Source of the DNA: Cichorium intybus
Taxonomy: Eukaryota > Streptophyta > Magnoliopsida > Asterales > Asteraceae
NCBI GenBank assembly: GCA_023525715.1
Contig: CM042014.1
Coordinates: 19,943,063-20,007,062, forward strand
DNA: 64,000 nt
Direction of reading: 5' to 3'
Shown: positions 23,720-35,410 of the stretch, piece after piece
Position numbering within the stretch: the stretch's first letter is position 1
Layout of the letters: the number at the start of each line of letters is the position of its first letter
Position numbers and translations under genes: made by a program
The notes under the pieces: model-generated
Databases searched by the model: none
The model's input: the letters and a program-made list of their open reading frames with translations, nothing else
What the model was told of the DNA's origin: nothing

Positions 23720-24954
23720 ATGGCTGTAAGTATCACTCCTAGAGGCTTTTAATTATAGTATTTTAATTTCTACTTTTTGCTCGTATGATGATAATCAGAC
23801 TGTTTTAGTCGAAATGAGTATATCGTATCGTATGTTTATCACTCAAGCATGGTAGATCTGTTAGTTTAAAGCGCCCAATGCTAATCGGAATATTTGAATA
23901 TCTAGAAGTCAATTTGTATTTGTAGACCTGATTGTGCGGTTAAACAGGGGCGGATTTATCATTTATTGAGTTGAGCGTTTGAATGTGCATATGCGCTCGA
24001 AACTTAGGGCTCGATTGGGGAGTTGTCTCATGTGAGTTAAGCATTGAAAATTTTTTACCCAGGGTTATAGCTCAACTTTGTCTCATTACATTGTTGTTGT
24101 AGTTTGTTGGAGTTCTTTGAACATTTGGTTTGTGTACTTGATTTTAAAACCTTCAACATTACTCGCTTGCATCTGATGACCTATCACTTCAACTATCACC
24201 TTTAGCATCTAAGTTTGTGGAGAAAGGGAGACGATGAATAAAAGAGATAAAAGTTCTTTTTGCTTATGCTTGCATTGGGTTTTAGACTATTTTTCTTATT
24301 GGTGAACATTTTGCATCTGATAGTGTATAGCTTAAGATTAATATTTGCAGTAGTCTCTCTTTCGGAAAAAATTGGGAACTTACTATTTCACGCATTGCAG
24401 ACTGTTCCAGTTAATCCCAAACCTTTCTTGAACAACTTGACTGGGAAGCCTGTCATTGTGAAACTCAAGTGGGGAATGGAGTACAAAGGTTACCTTGTCT
24501 CTGTTGATTCATACATGAACTTGCAGGTACATCACTTACTTCCTTACATGTCATTCAAATTTGTATTCCATACAAACTATTTCTATCCGCAATTATGATT
24601 GAAATTCTGTTTCAACTCCATGTGTCAGCCATATATACTGGCTCTAATGTTAATTGATGTCTTATTTTCCAGTTAGCCAACTCTGAAGAGTACATTGATG
24701 GGCAGTTTACTGGAAACCTTGGAGAGATTCTAATCAGGTATGCTTGAGTTTTCCTACAGCTTTTTATAGAATGTGACTCTCTAAATCAAAGATTCTAAAG
24801 ATAATTAGAATTGTTCATATTTTGATGGATCTTTTGCATATATATTCTTGGCTAAAAATGGGTGTTTGTGTGTTTGATATGCAGATGTAATAATGTTCTG
24901 TATTTACGAGGTGTACCTGAGGATGAAGAAATAGAGGAGGCAGATCGTGACTAG
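23720..24954 (+). CDS. SmF: Small nuclear ribonucleoprotein F (SmF)
   Basis: Four exons join in phase: 23720-23725, 24401-24526, 24673-24737 and 24885-24954, giving 88 residues, the normal SmF length. The first coding exon holds only ATG GCT. The Sm1 motif is PVIVKLKWGMEYKGYLVSVD plus SYMNLQL and the Sm2 motif is EILIRCNNVLYLRGVPE; the tail is acidic (EDEEIEEADRD). SmF is part of the heptameric Sm ring on U1, U2, U4 and U5 snRNAs. It is nuclear, with assembly in the cytoplasm. All splice junctions are GT/AG and nothing is broken. A telo-box precedes it, and the probable Helitron ends about 75 bp before the ATG. Confidence 0.96.
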
Positions 24955-26284
24955 CAGGTGGATGTTAGATCTATCGGTTTTTTATTTTAATTTCTTGTGT
25001 TCTTGTATGGAAATACCTGTAGATGCTATGGTCCAAATGACACTCAATTCAAAAAGCCTGAACTTTTAATTGGCTACAACTTCAATTGGGCAGACGTGAA
25101 TCCATTCTAGATCATCTTGGGTCTGAATGTATCAGACAATGTTGTATGGTAGTTGCTGTTTCTTTTTCATTTTTGGCAAAAATATGAATCGTGGTGATTG
25201 ATAGGTATCTCAAGATCCACGTTGAGCCCCCTCTGCTTCTTATGACATGATAACAAGTCGACTTTGTACTAAAGATTGGGAATGATGGCAATTAGACAAA
25301 AATAGCAGTTTGTTATGCCACCTAAAAGAGGGAGAAAAGACCGGTCATAGGGTCTCATCGTGTACCTCTAGGTGAGGGGGGGAATGTAAGCTAAGGCTAG
25401 GTGAGTATTGGGAGCTACCTATTGTCTAAATTTTACTAGAATTTTGCGGAAAGAGTTCAGACCTGTCTTGGGAAAAAATTTAGGATTTGACCTATACCTT
25501 GTAGTATTGGACAAAATAAATCAAATATATCAAAGCTTTATAGGCCCAACTTTTATTTCTTAAAAAATAATTCAACTTAAAAGATAATCCAGTTATCTAG
25601 TCCAACTCATGTAAATTAAATTTAAGTGTAATTTAGTATTGGATATATATTTTAATATTTCAAGGTATACAACCCGAGCTGTCACAAATATTGTCGATTC
25701 CTTCATTTTTATCGGAAGGTTAACAGAGAACATCGGTTTGCTAATTTGTTGAACCTAAAGATAAGCCTTGATTTCCAGTTAAGCGGTTAACCGATTAATC
25801 CTTTACTGATTAACAAACAAGTTCAAAATCAATAAACTCCATAATTAATTTAAATAAGAATACTCTTTGAGCTTATCTTTCCAAAATGTCAAACGTGGAA
25901 TTTAAAGTGTAAAATTTGAACAAACATTGTCAAACCAAACTAAATAGCAAATAACATCAATTCTCGCAGTTATGCTAGCAAAACTTGACATCTTCAATAT
26001 CGTTGTTGGCAAAACGTGGCATTCTCTTTTCGTTGACGTTTTCCTCTTGGTACAATTGAAGTGGAAGAACCGAATGGTTCTAGTCTTCTTGATGGGTTTG
26101 AATCTTTAGATCATTAGTTATGCATATAATTTAGGATAAATATAATATTTAGTTTTTTTTTTAAATGTATTGTCGCTTGTTTAGTAGTTAGTACCATATG
26201 AATGGAACGTCAACTCTGAAACAGTAATTATTCAGTGCATATAGTATGTTTTCTGAACGATCTTTGAACAAATCAAAAACCTTG
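24955..26284. other. SmF 3' flank and intergenic DNA
   Basis: The first few hundred bases probably form the SmF 3' UTR. The rest is AT-rich with no supported gene or repeat. Confidence 0.5.
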
Positions 26285-26287
26285 TAA

Positions 26288-28151
26288 GACCATTCGGAAT
26301 ACCCCGTGATAGGGGGCGTGATGGCCACGTGTCCAAGCCATCACGGCGTGCACACCGCCCCGTGTGCCTCGTGATGGCCGTGATCGTGGTGTGGGGTGAT
26401 CGGCTTCACGGTGTATCACGACGTAATTAAAAAAAAAAATTTTTTTAATCCTTTTACAAGCCGTTCAACGGCTATAATTTCAAAAAAAAAAAAACTTTTT
26501 TTAAACCAAAATTTCACCTATATATACATGCACCTCTCATCCATACAAACTCACACAATTATCATATATACATATATATACACACAAAATGGAATTTTTT
26601 GAAGAATTCGATTCAGACGACGGCGAATTTATCAACACGTTTTTTAATGTCGTTGCGCACGGGGCCGCTGAAGGGTCTTCAAACGTTAGACACACCAGAA
26701 CTTCTATCAACCGAGATCGGCAAGCTGCACACGAACTTTTGGTACGTGACTATTTTGCTGATCCTCCTCTGTATGGTGACAAACATTTTAGACGTCGTTT
26801 TCGTTTACCTAGAGAGTTATTTTTACGTATAAGCAACGCGTTAGAGACGCGATATGATTATTTTAAGCAAAAACCCGATAGTAGAGGTAGAATGGGTTTT
26901 AGTTGTATACAAAAATGTTCGGCTGCACTTAGGTATTTAGCAGCAGGCATAACAGCTGATGCTAGTGACGAGTATCTAAAACTGGCTGAGAGGACCGTAA
27001 GGGACACTGTGGATTGGTTTTGTGCATGTGTTATTGAGGTGTTTGGCAAAGAATATTTGCGTAAACCTACAGCTCTTGATATCGAGAAGTTATATGCGGC
27101 ACATGAAGAGAGACATGGTTTACCTGGTATGCTTGGTAGCCTTGATTGTACCCATTGGGCGTGGGAAAAATGTCCAACTGCATGGAAAGGACAATTTACC
27201 CGAGGTGACGTAGGTGAGCCAACTTTGATATTGGAAGCCGTTGCATCATTCGATTTATGGATTTGGCATGCGTATTTTGGGGTAGTCGGGTCCAACAATG
27301 ACCGAAATGTTCTTAATCAATCTCCAATTTTCAATGATATTTGGACCGGGCGAGCTCCTAATATGTCATTCACAGTGAATGGACATCAATACAAATACGG
27401 CTACTATCTTTGTGATGGCATTTATCCAGATTACGCGCCATTTGTGAAGGCGTATGCGGTACCTCGAAGTGAAAAAGCAAAATTGTTTACACGAAGACAA
27501 GAATCGGCTAGGAAGGACATAGAAAGGGCTTTTGGGGTACTCAAACAAAAATGGCATGTGATCAAACATGCCTCACGAATCCATGACACCGGTCGGATGA
27601 AGACAATTATGTATGCGTGCATCATTATGCATAATATGATTGTTGAATATAAAGGTAGAGCGATTTGCACATACGACGAGGCCGATGCGGTTAACACGGA
27701 AATGCAATTCATTCCCGGAACGCCCGAATACTTACAGCAAGTACTCGATGTTCAAAATTCCGAAACTTGCCAATATCTCCGTGAAGATTTAGCCGAGCAT
27801 GTTTATCAAAACAGATCGGATGATATCGAGTAGTTTTTTTTTTAATTTCCATGTAATGTTTTTTTTTTTAATTTCTATGTTATTTTTTTCATTTTTAAAT
27901 TTCAATGTGATGTTTTTTAAATGAATGTAATTTTTATGTTTAATCTAATGTTATTTAAATTAAAAATTAGGTTTTTATTTATTTTTGAATTTTTTTAAAT
28001 TAAAAAAAATGATGTGGTGTGATGAAAATGTGATGGGTATAAAGGGGGTAATGTGATGGAGTGTGATAGAATGTGATAAAGGTAAAATCTGACGTGGCGC
28101 TGAGGTGGCACCCATCACTTTTGTGCAAAGTGATGGGTACTCCCAGTGGTC
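26288..28151 (+). mobile_element. Complete PIF/Harbinger transposon, single ORF
   Basis: The left end GACCATTCGGAATACCC and the inverted right end GACCACTGGGAGTACCC agree at 13 of 17 positions, and TAA flanks both sides (26285-26287 and 28152-28154). Subterminal CATCAC/GTGATG repeats occur on both flanks. The 1864-bp element contains an intact transposase ORF but no room for the Myb-like second protein usual in this superfamily. Confidence 0.9.
26589..27833 (+). CDS. PIF/Harbinger transposase (DDE_Tnp_4, HARBI1-like)
   Basis: An uninterrupted 414-residue ORF, the usual length for plant Harbinger transposases. The N-terminal part (residues 40-160) has the helical region with RFRLPRELFLRI and ALRYLAAG. 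The catalytic acids are in GMLGSLDCTHW (first D, about residue 183), YLCDGIYPDYAPFVK (second D, about residue 278) and SARKDIERAFGVLKQKWHVI (E, about residue 315). It cuts and pastes its element at TWA targets in the nucleus, normally together with a Myb-like partner that is not encoded here. The start ATG at 26589 lies just after an AT-rich leader. The frame shows no damage, so the enzyme could be functional. Confidence 0.95.
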   Translation: MEFFEEFDSDDGEFINTFFNVVAHGAAEGSSNVRHTRTSINRDRQAAHELLVRDYFADPPLYGDKHFRRRFRLPRELFLRISNALETRYDYFKQKPDSRGRMGFSCIQKCSAALRYLAAGITADASDEYLKLAERTVRDTVDWFCACVIEVFGKEYLRKPTALDIEKLYAAHEERHGLPGMLGSLDCTHWAWEKCPTAWKGQFTRGDVGEPTLILEAVASFDLWIWHAYFGVVGSNNDRNVLNQSPIFNDIWTGRAPNMSFTVNGHQYKYGYYLCDGIYPDYAPFVKAYAVPRSEKAKLFTRRQESARKDIERAFGVLKQKWHVIKHASRIHDTGRMKTIMYACIIMHNMIVEYKGRAICTYDEADAVNTEMQFIPGTPEYLQQVLDVQNSETCQYLREDLAEHVYQNRSDDIE

Positions 28152-28154
28152 TAA

Positions 28155-30301
28155 GTGCTTTTGAACGGTTAAACAATCTTACATTCTTTTTACCATTAAA
28201 AGGTTTGAATTACTTTTGATCTTGAAATTGTATGAGTTATAATTGACCATGAGGTTAGAAAATAATAATAATAAATTCTGAAAAATTTTATTTCTTATTT
28301 ACGCCAAATAATAAACGATTAGAAATGAAATTTGTATATTTATACCACACTATTAGCCTATCATTAGGTGTGATTTATTAATTGAATATGATAATTCGTA
28401 ATAAATAATATATTTAATATTAACCCTAGAGAGTATAAGCCTCGACATTATCCTGAAAAATAAATATTAAAAGATTAAATTTCTGGTTTTTTGTTAACAA
28501 ACCCCAACCAAACGGAAAATCAGATTTACATTTACCTGTTGGATTAATTATACCAAAAATAGTCAAAATTACCGGGTCAATTATTCTAAAAATCAATACG
28601 GTTCGTTGGCTTTTCGATTCAAATAAGGAAGAATTTCGTCTATATCATTATAAATTTTTATAATTATTTTTATATCCTTGTAAAATTTCAAATTACATGT
28701 ATATCATTATAAAACATATAAACTCGCACATATATATATATACACGTAAATACTTAATTTAATTATAATTAATCTTTTTAAAAAATAAAAAACATTCTTT
28801 AAGTTGTTTTTTATTATTAATCTTGGTTGACTTCATGTCGGATTTTAGATTTTGGACCCTCACTCTATTCAATTGATCGGTATCTAGGGTAGGTTTTTGC
28901 CTACATCCGGATTTCCATCGATATGTTTGGGATTTTTAGAAGAATGATAATATCGTAATACTACAAGTTAATTAGTTTTTTAATAATGAAAATCAATTTA
29001 AGGATATTTTTTTAATTTTTAATAAGACAATTATCATTAAATTACGTATTTGGGCATATATGTGAGTTTATAGGTTTAATAAGTATATACATGGAATTTG
29101 AAGTTTTCCAAGAATATATACATAATTATGAAAATTTCTAATGATATATATAGAATTCCCCCTTAAAGTAATGATTGTATAATTTACATTTGTTGCATAA
29201 ATTGGTTTTTACATTTTTAATATGGTTTAATGCTTGTTTATATATCAATGCTTAAATATGTAAATATCTAATATCTTGTGTGTAATGACTTAAATAGTGA
29301 TTGTATAATTTATGTTTGTTGCATAAATTGGTAAAAACATATAACATTTTTATATATTTGATGAAAGATGAAATATTGTTATATAAATTGTTAAAAGAAA
29401 ATTAATAGAGTTGCATGAATAAGCATTTAGGACGTGTTTGATAAAACTCTATGATAGTTGGTAGTTGGAAACTAGAAGCTGTAACTTTTATTTATGCAGA
29501 AGTCTTTTGATAAAATTAGTTGTTAACACAAAAGAAAACAGATGAAGTATCAAATTAGCTTTTGGATAAGAATTTTTTTGTTTAAAATAAAAGTTCAAAA
29601 GCTTTTACCATCGATCAAAGCTATTTTTTTCAAACTTTTTCTAAAAACCTAAAAGTCAAAAACTCTAAAAAACTTCGTACCGAACACACCTTTAATTGAC
29701 CCAAATAATCAGTTTCTGATAACAATGGTTTATATTTTAGTTTTTAAATAAAACAAAGTCAGCAGCTCTTATTAAAAACCAATTCGTCGTATGAAATGAA
29801 AAAATATCACAATAAATGTTTAACCTTTTCGATATGTTTTGATTATAAATATATATTTACAATTTAGCTTATATGTTAAAATACAATGTTTTTACAGAGA
29901 AAATACCAAACAAAGGCAGATTTATAACGATTTAAGAGGAAAATGTTTTCCTAGTGCACATTTGTCAATCCACAATGCTGCGGTGAAAAAGTATTGAATA
30001 GGCCACCGGCTATAAAAGCCAAACTTCGAATAGTTTACAATTGAGTGAATGAGTATTTTAATATTTTCTGTTAACACCAAAGTGTTCAGATGAAGTATCG
30101 AAGTGGTTTATCGATTTAGTTACTTTTTGCAGCAACACTAGGATTACAATGTATAATTTATAAAATTTGTGTTTTTTGAAATTCATCATTCGGCAAGAAA
30201 TGCAAAGTGTAGATATGATAATGTTTTCCAAAAATATAAATATTATACCTTATACCTTAAGAGTCTATGTGTTTTACCAGCTCTATAACAAACCATGAAA
30301 T
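28155..30301. other. AT-rich intergenic DNA with one possible hAT-like MITE
   Basis: No gene is supported. At about 29431-29693 the ends GACGTGTTTGATAAAA and TACCGAACACACC are roughly inverted, suggesting an old hAT-type MITE; the TSD is unclear. Confidence 0.4.
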
Positions 30302-30673
30302 TCATTTTTCAAGAAAGCCTCTCATCCTGAGAATAAAATCTCTTATCTTCAAGGTCGTCCCTCGTCCTGTGTACAGGGAATATGCCACATTTTCAACTAT
30401 TCTTCGATCCCAAATCACATGAGGTGGAACTTTTCTTTCTTCCCCTTCATCATCATCTTCAAATAAATCAGAATCATCTATAGATTCTTCATACTCATAA
30501 AGACTTGATTTATTTTCAGGAATGTTAATCGGAAGTGAAGATTTTCTTCTTTTCTTCCTTTTTCTCTTTAACTCGTTACCTTGACGTATGTCAACGTCAT
30601 AGCGGTTATCTCGTTTGCTCCGTACCTCAACTTCCACAAAGATTACCTCTGCTTCTTCAAATTCTTCACCCAT
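30302..30673 (-). CDS. S40-like senescence regulator (DUF584)
   Basis: A single-exon ORF of 123 residues starts at the ATG 30673 (MGEEFEEAEVIFVEVEV). The upstream extension of the frame lacks family features. The N-terminal EEFEEAEVIF block, the basic KRKRKKRRKSSLPINIP stretch (a likely nuclear localisation signal), the acidic DDSDLFEDDDEGEE run, the KVPPH motif and the C-terminal block ending TLKIRDFILRMRGFLEK match the order seen in plant S40 proteins (motif VPPH, then GRTLKGRDLxxxR). Members are small nuclear proteins induced in leaf senescence and stress. The C-terminal block departs from the usual GRTLKGRDL, so this may be a diverged member. Confidence 0.78.
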   Translation of the reverse strand: MGEEFEEAEVIFVEVEVRSKRDNRYDVDIRQGNELKRKRKKRRKSSLPINIPENKSSLYEYEESIDDSDLFEDDDEGEERKVPPHVIWDRRIVENVAYSLYTGRGTTLKIRDFILRMRGFLEK

Positions 30674-33615
30674 CACCTGGGTTTGGAGAGATCTAAAAAA
30701 CGGTGGGAAAGCAACGGAATATATATGCGAAACAAGATGAATCGTACAAGGCACACCGTGTCATTGATGTGTGGGTTTGTTCTTCAAAGTCTTCTTTTTT
30801 TGCAATATGTAAATTTCTTTAGATTTAATTAAAACAAAGTCTTCACACTATCGTGTCTTGTTGCATACATCTTTGTCAAGGAATTTGGGTGTATTCAATG
30901 GTATAAATGATATTGACATTTCCCCAAGTAATCATATATATATACTAGGTAGTTTCTGAGGGTCGTGCTAAGCACGACCCGTGAAAGGTAATTTTGGCAT
31001 TCCTTGCATTCAATTTCAATAACAAACTTCCGACCAAGATAAAATGATAAAATCTTTGTTGTCTCAGAAACCCCAAGGCATCTCCTCCATAGATGGAGAC
31101 TAAGACAACCAAGAAACGATAATTTCCCATGGCTAATTAGTGGTGGAGATGAGAAGGGCAATTCGAGTACGAACGAGAGAGTGAGAACAAGTCTATGTAC
31201 CACATTTTATCCACATTTAGCTTCGCTTTAAGTATCTCCTTGGGTATATCTGCAACAACGAAATCCAAATATGATGGCTGTAAGAACACCCCATATCTAT
31301 ACATTACCGATAAAAGTTATATTACGCACACAAATGGGAAAATACATAGATCATTGACTTTTATCCTGTTGACTGTACCAGTTTGACTCACAAGAACAAC
31401 TTATTCAATCACTTTCACTATCATTTGTAAGACAATATAAAATAAAAAGTTATTAGAATTGTTGGTAAAATACATAACACCATAACCACAAGGCACATTA
31501 CATGTTGTAGTAAAACCAACTAAAAAAGTTGTCGCCAACCGGTCTTCCGATAAAAAATTTGATAATATAACAATTAAAAATTTTATGTATCAAGGATTGA
31601 GATATACAAATTCAGATTGAGCAATACCTTTTGTTTTCAGAAGGCCGCCAGATTCTATCAAGTTCATTTCCTGCTCAACCCAATAGAGAAATTTATATTC
31701 AATCAACTACCTTTGCATAGTAAGAGACATTTCCTCATCCGTTATATTTTAAGCAACCATCTCCAACCTCTATTCTCCTCTTCATCTCCTACGTATTAGT
31801 TTTCAAAATACGAGAACTATTGAATATTCACAATATCCAGAAAGACACAAAAAGTTTTAGCGATTGCCTTTTTTTATTCAAAAAGGAAATTTCTTTGCAC
31901 CAAAATAAAATAAAGTAAAGTTTATTTCTATGACGTCTTGTTGATATCTAATTAGTCTAATTTTGAAACAAACACAAAAGAAATATCAATATTTTTTATA
32001 AAAGGGTGAAAGCAAGTTTACCAAGAATGATGGTTCTGATCCACCTAAAGATTGCCCAAACGTGTAATTAGCTACAAAATAGCTGTTAGACTTGATAAGC
32101 TATTTAAATTGAATAGCCTAACTAAAAATCTGTTAATCTTCTGTCCATCATCATCTTATAGCAATAAAATATTTTCAATTTGATCTATCTAATTATTATC
32201 ATGTATAATCACTGCACAATAGAATAAATAGGAAGATATTGGTGTCTGTAGGCTTGACATGAAGAGCATTCTTTGTCTTCTACAGTGCTAGGAACAACAG
32301 AACGTCCCCTTTTTCGGTTTAGGAATTAATTGATTTCTAGAGAGATGGTGAGTAATTTGGCAGATGAGGAGAGGCGTTAATATCTAGGATTCAAGTTGCG
32401 ACTCTGGGGGCAATCAAGCAGGAGGTGGCGAGGTCTCATGCCCTAGTCTGAGGTATGAAGACATCAGAGAAGAGGCAGTGCCAATCATGTAATCTCTTCA
32501 AGTTGGCGTGATTGATACATGAAAACATCAAATAACAATTCCATCATATGATTGAAAAAAATGGTTCTCTCTAAGTAGCATTATTCTATAGAAATATTAA
32601 GGAAAATATCTGAATAATAATTTCATTAGCTTAATCCAACATGTGATTAAGAATCAAATTACCTTTTCATCATGCTTCCATAAGAAAGAAACTATATTTG
32701 GTTAAATTCATATTTGAATTCCATATCATGTGTCTAAAGGACTTTTATACTCTATTACCGAGAGAACCAAACAAAATGAATGTTCTTGAGATACTTAAAC
32801 TCTCGCCATCTCTAAATCCACCTAGCAAGGAACATAGTGAAGAAAGAAGAAATAATATATGGTTCTAGCATTTCATCAAGCACTTTATGTGCATCATCAA
32901 TCAAACTTGTTATATTTTAACAGCACAACCATCAAAAAAACTTATTATGAAAATGAAAGTTTGACCCTACAACAACAATCGCCACATAAAATTTGATAAC
33001 ACGGGAAAAAGAAAATGGTACAGACTTTATGGGAATCCATACTTACTGGTTTGACTTGTCTTTATGCAGGTTCACAAATCACCAACATCATTGAACTCTT
33101 CAGAATCGTACCATCAGGACTACTCTTCGGCTTGAAATTTTCATAGATTATAGCAAGCGAAATAATAGAGAACAATGGGACCTGTTAACGTGTGCATATC
33201 CCAAACTATAAAGGTCATGCAGGTCAATCAACATGAAAGGAGAAAAAAGCAACATAATTAGAAAACATACAATACCAAGAACAAACTTCTGCATAGATAA
33301 AATTTAAAGAATACGTTTGTTCTATCGTTCGTGATTTATCCCAGTTAATAAACTCTTGATGACTTGCCAAACAACGAACAATTCAGTCATTGACTCATCG
33401 ACGGAAGCAATCCTTCAAAAAATCAAGAACAACGATTAAGAAAAAGACATAATTAGAGATTGGGGTTCTAACAGTTTTTCCACAGATTTTTTTGAATCAA
33501 GAACACAGGCTACACCTAAATTCGATTCCTCCTTGATTGATTAATCTAATTAAATACCAGGGAGGGAGAGATGAAATTGGTTAATAAGCATCAAAGAATT
33601 AACCAAGCATGCAAT

Positions 33616-33617
<2 letters not shown>

Positions 33618-33700
<83 letters not shown>
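33618..33700. repeat. (TA)n microsatellite
   Basis: About 41 TA units lie within the second Helitron-like region. Confidence 0.97.
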
Positions 33701-33702
<2 letters not shown>

Positions 33703-34011
33703 AATCAACGATGGATTTCAAAAAAATTCCTCAACCTCAGTCGATACCTCCAAGAAGTCTAAACTTACGATGCAGTGTGATGACATTAGAGATCTCCGGG
33801 TCTGGAAAATAGGAAAGAAAAGTGTGGTTCTTAAGAGAAAATGGGGAACGAGAGGGGAGGTTGATAATATGGAGAGATGAAGCAATGACAAAAGAACTGG
33901 AGACGGAATATGAAGACAATGGAGAATAGGCGTGTCTAATGATAGCAGGTGTCCAGGTGTTGTGGAAGAAAGTAATTGGTCTATAAAGACGGTGAAACGG
34001 TAGACATACAC

Positions 34012-34137
34012 GCGTGTATTGAAAAACCTTGTGTCCTGCACAACATAGTGGGATCCAGGTGGTTGCTTATTAGTATGCGTGTATTGAAAAACCTTGTGTC
34101 CTGCACAACATAGTGGGATCCAGGTGGTTGCTTATTA
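34012..34137. repeat. 65-bp tandem duplication
   Basis: Two near-identical copies (34012-34076 and 34077-34137) begin GCGTGTATTGAAAAACC and run through GTGGGATCCAGGTGGTTGC. A second small duplication with a period of 27 bp (AAATTTCTTATTATTTGTTG) follows at about 34227-34278. Confidence 0.9.
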
Positions 34138-34390
34138 AGATGAACGTACACGTGAAGCTTTAAACACTTTCCGTTTTATATAAATCCTTCTCAAGCATCG
34201 CCAAGTGTCCATCTTTAAAATTAAATTTCTTATTATTTGTTGCTTCTTGCTAAATTTCTTATTATTTGTTGCTTGTTGCTGATGTGTCAAGCTTACACGA
34301 GTATTGGCTTACTTCTCAAAAATCAACATTGATCTCTTATGAATTTAGTTTGCTTGATTTCTAAGGACACCGGTGTTTGTATATAATAAT

Positions 34391-35410
<1,020 letters not shown>

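Larger units (their letters stand above)
30945..34187 (-). mobile_element. Second Helitron-like element (3' end clear, 5' end uncertain)
   Basis: On the minus strand a perfect hairpin (GGGTCGTGCT and AGCACGACCC, 30960-30980) is followed after 11 nt by CTAG (30945-30948) and then T, the canonical Helitron 3' end in an A/T target. A possible 5' end is the minus-strand text TTTATATAAAACGGAAAGTG near 34167-34186. The interior has no long ORF; scattered stretches such as minus 31200-31270 look gene-derived but are not identifiable. Confidence 0.5.

Noticed and set aside
23941..23980. CAGGGGCGGATTTAT in SmF intron 1 as a hAT left end
   Set aside because: It looks like a hAT-type terminus, but no matching inverted end or target duplication was found in the intron.
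30674..30754. 27-residue N-terminal extension of the S40-like protein
   Set aside because: Family members begin near the EEFEE block, and the ATG at 30673 fits this; the extension has no conserved features.
33571..33812. ORFs of repeated Tyr-Ile residues
   Set aside because: They are translations of (TA)n microsatellites, not genes. The same applies to 22339-22797 and 34323-34599.
33718..34041. 107-codon minus-strand ORF
   Set aside because: Composition is low-complexity Ser/Leu/Pro, it overlaps the tandem duplication edge, and it matches nothing I recognise.
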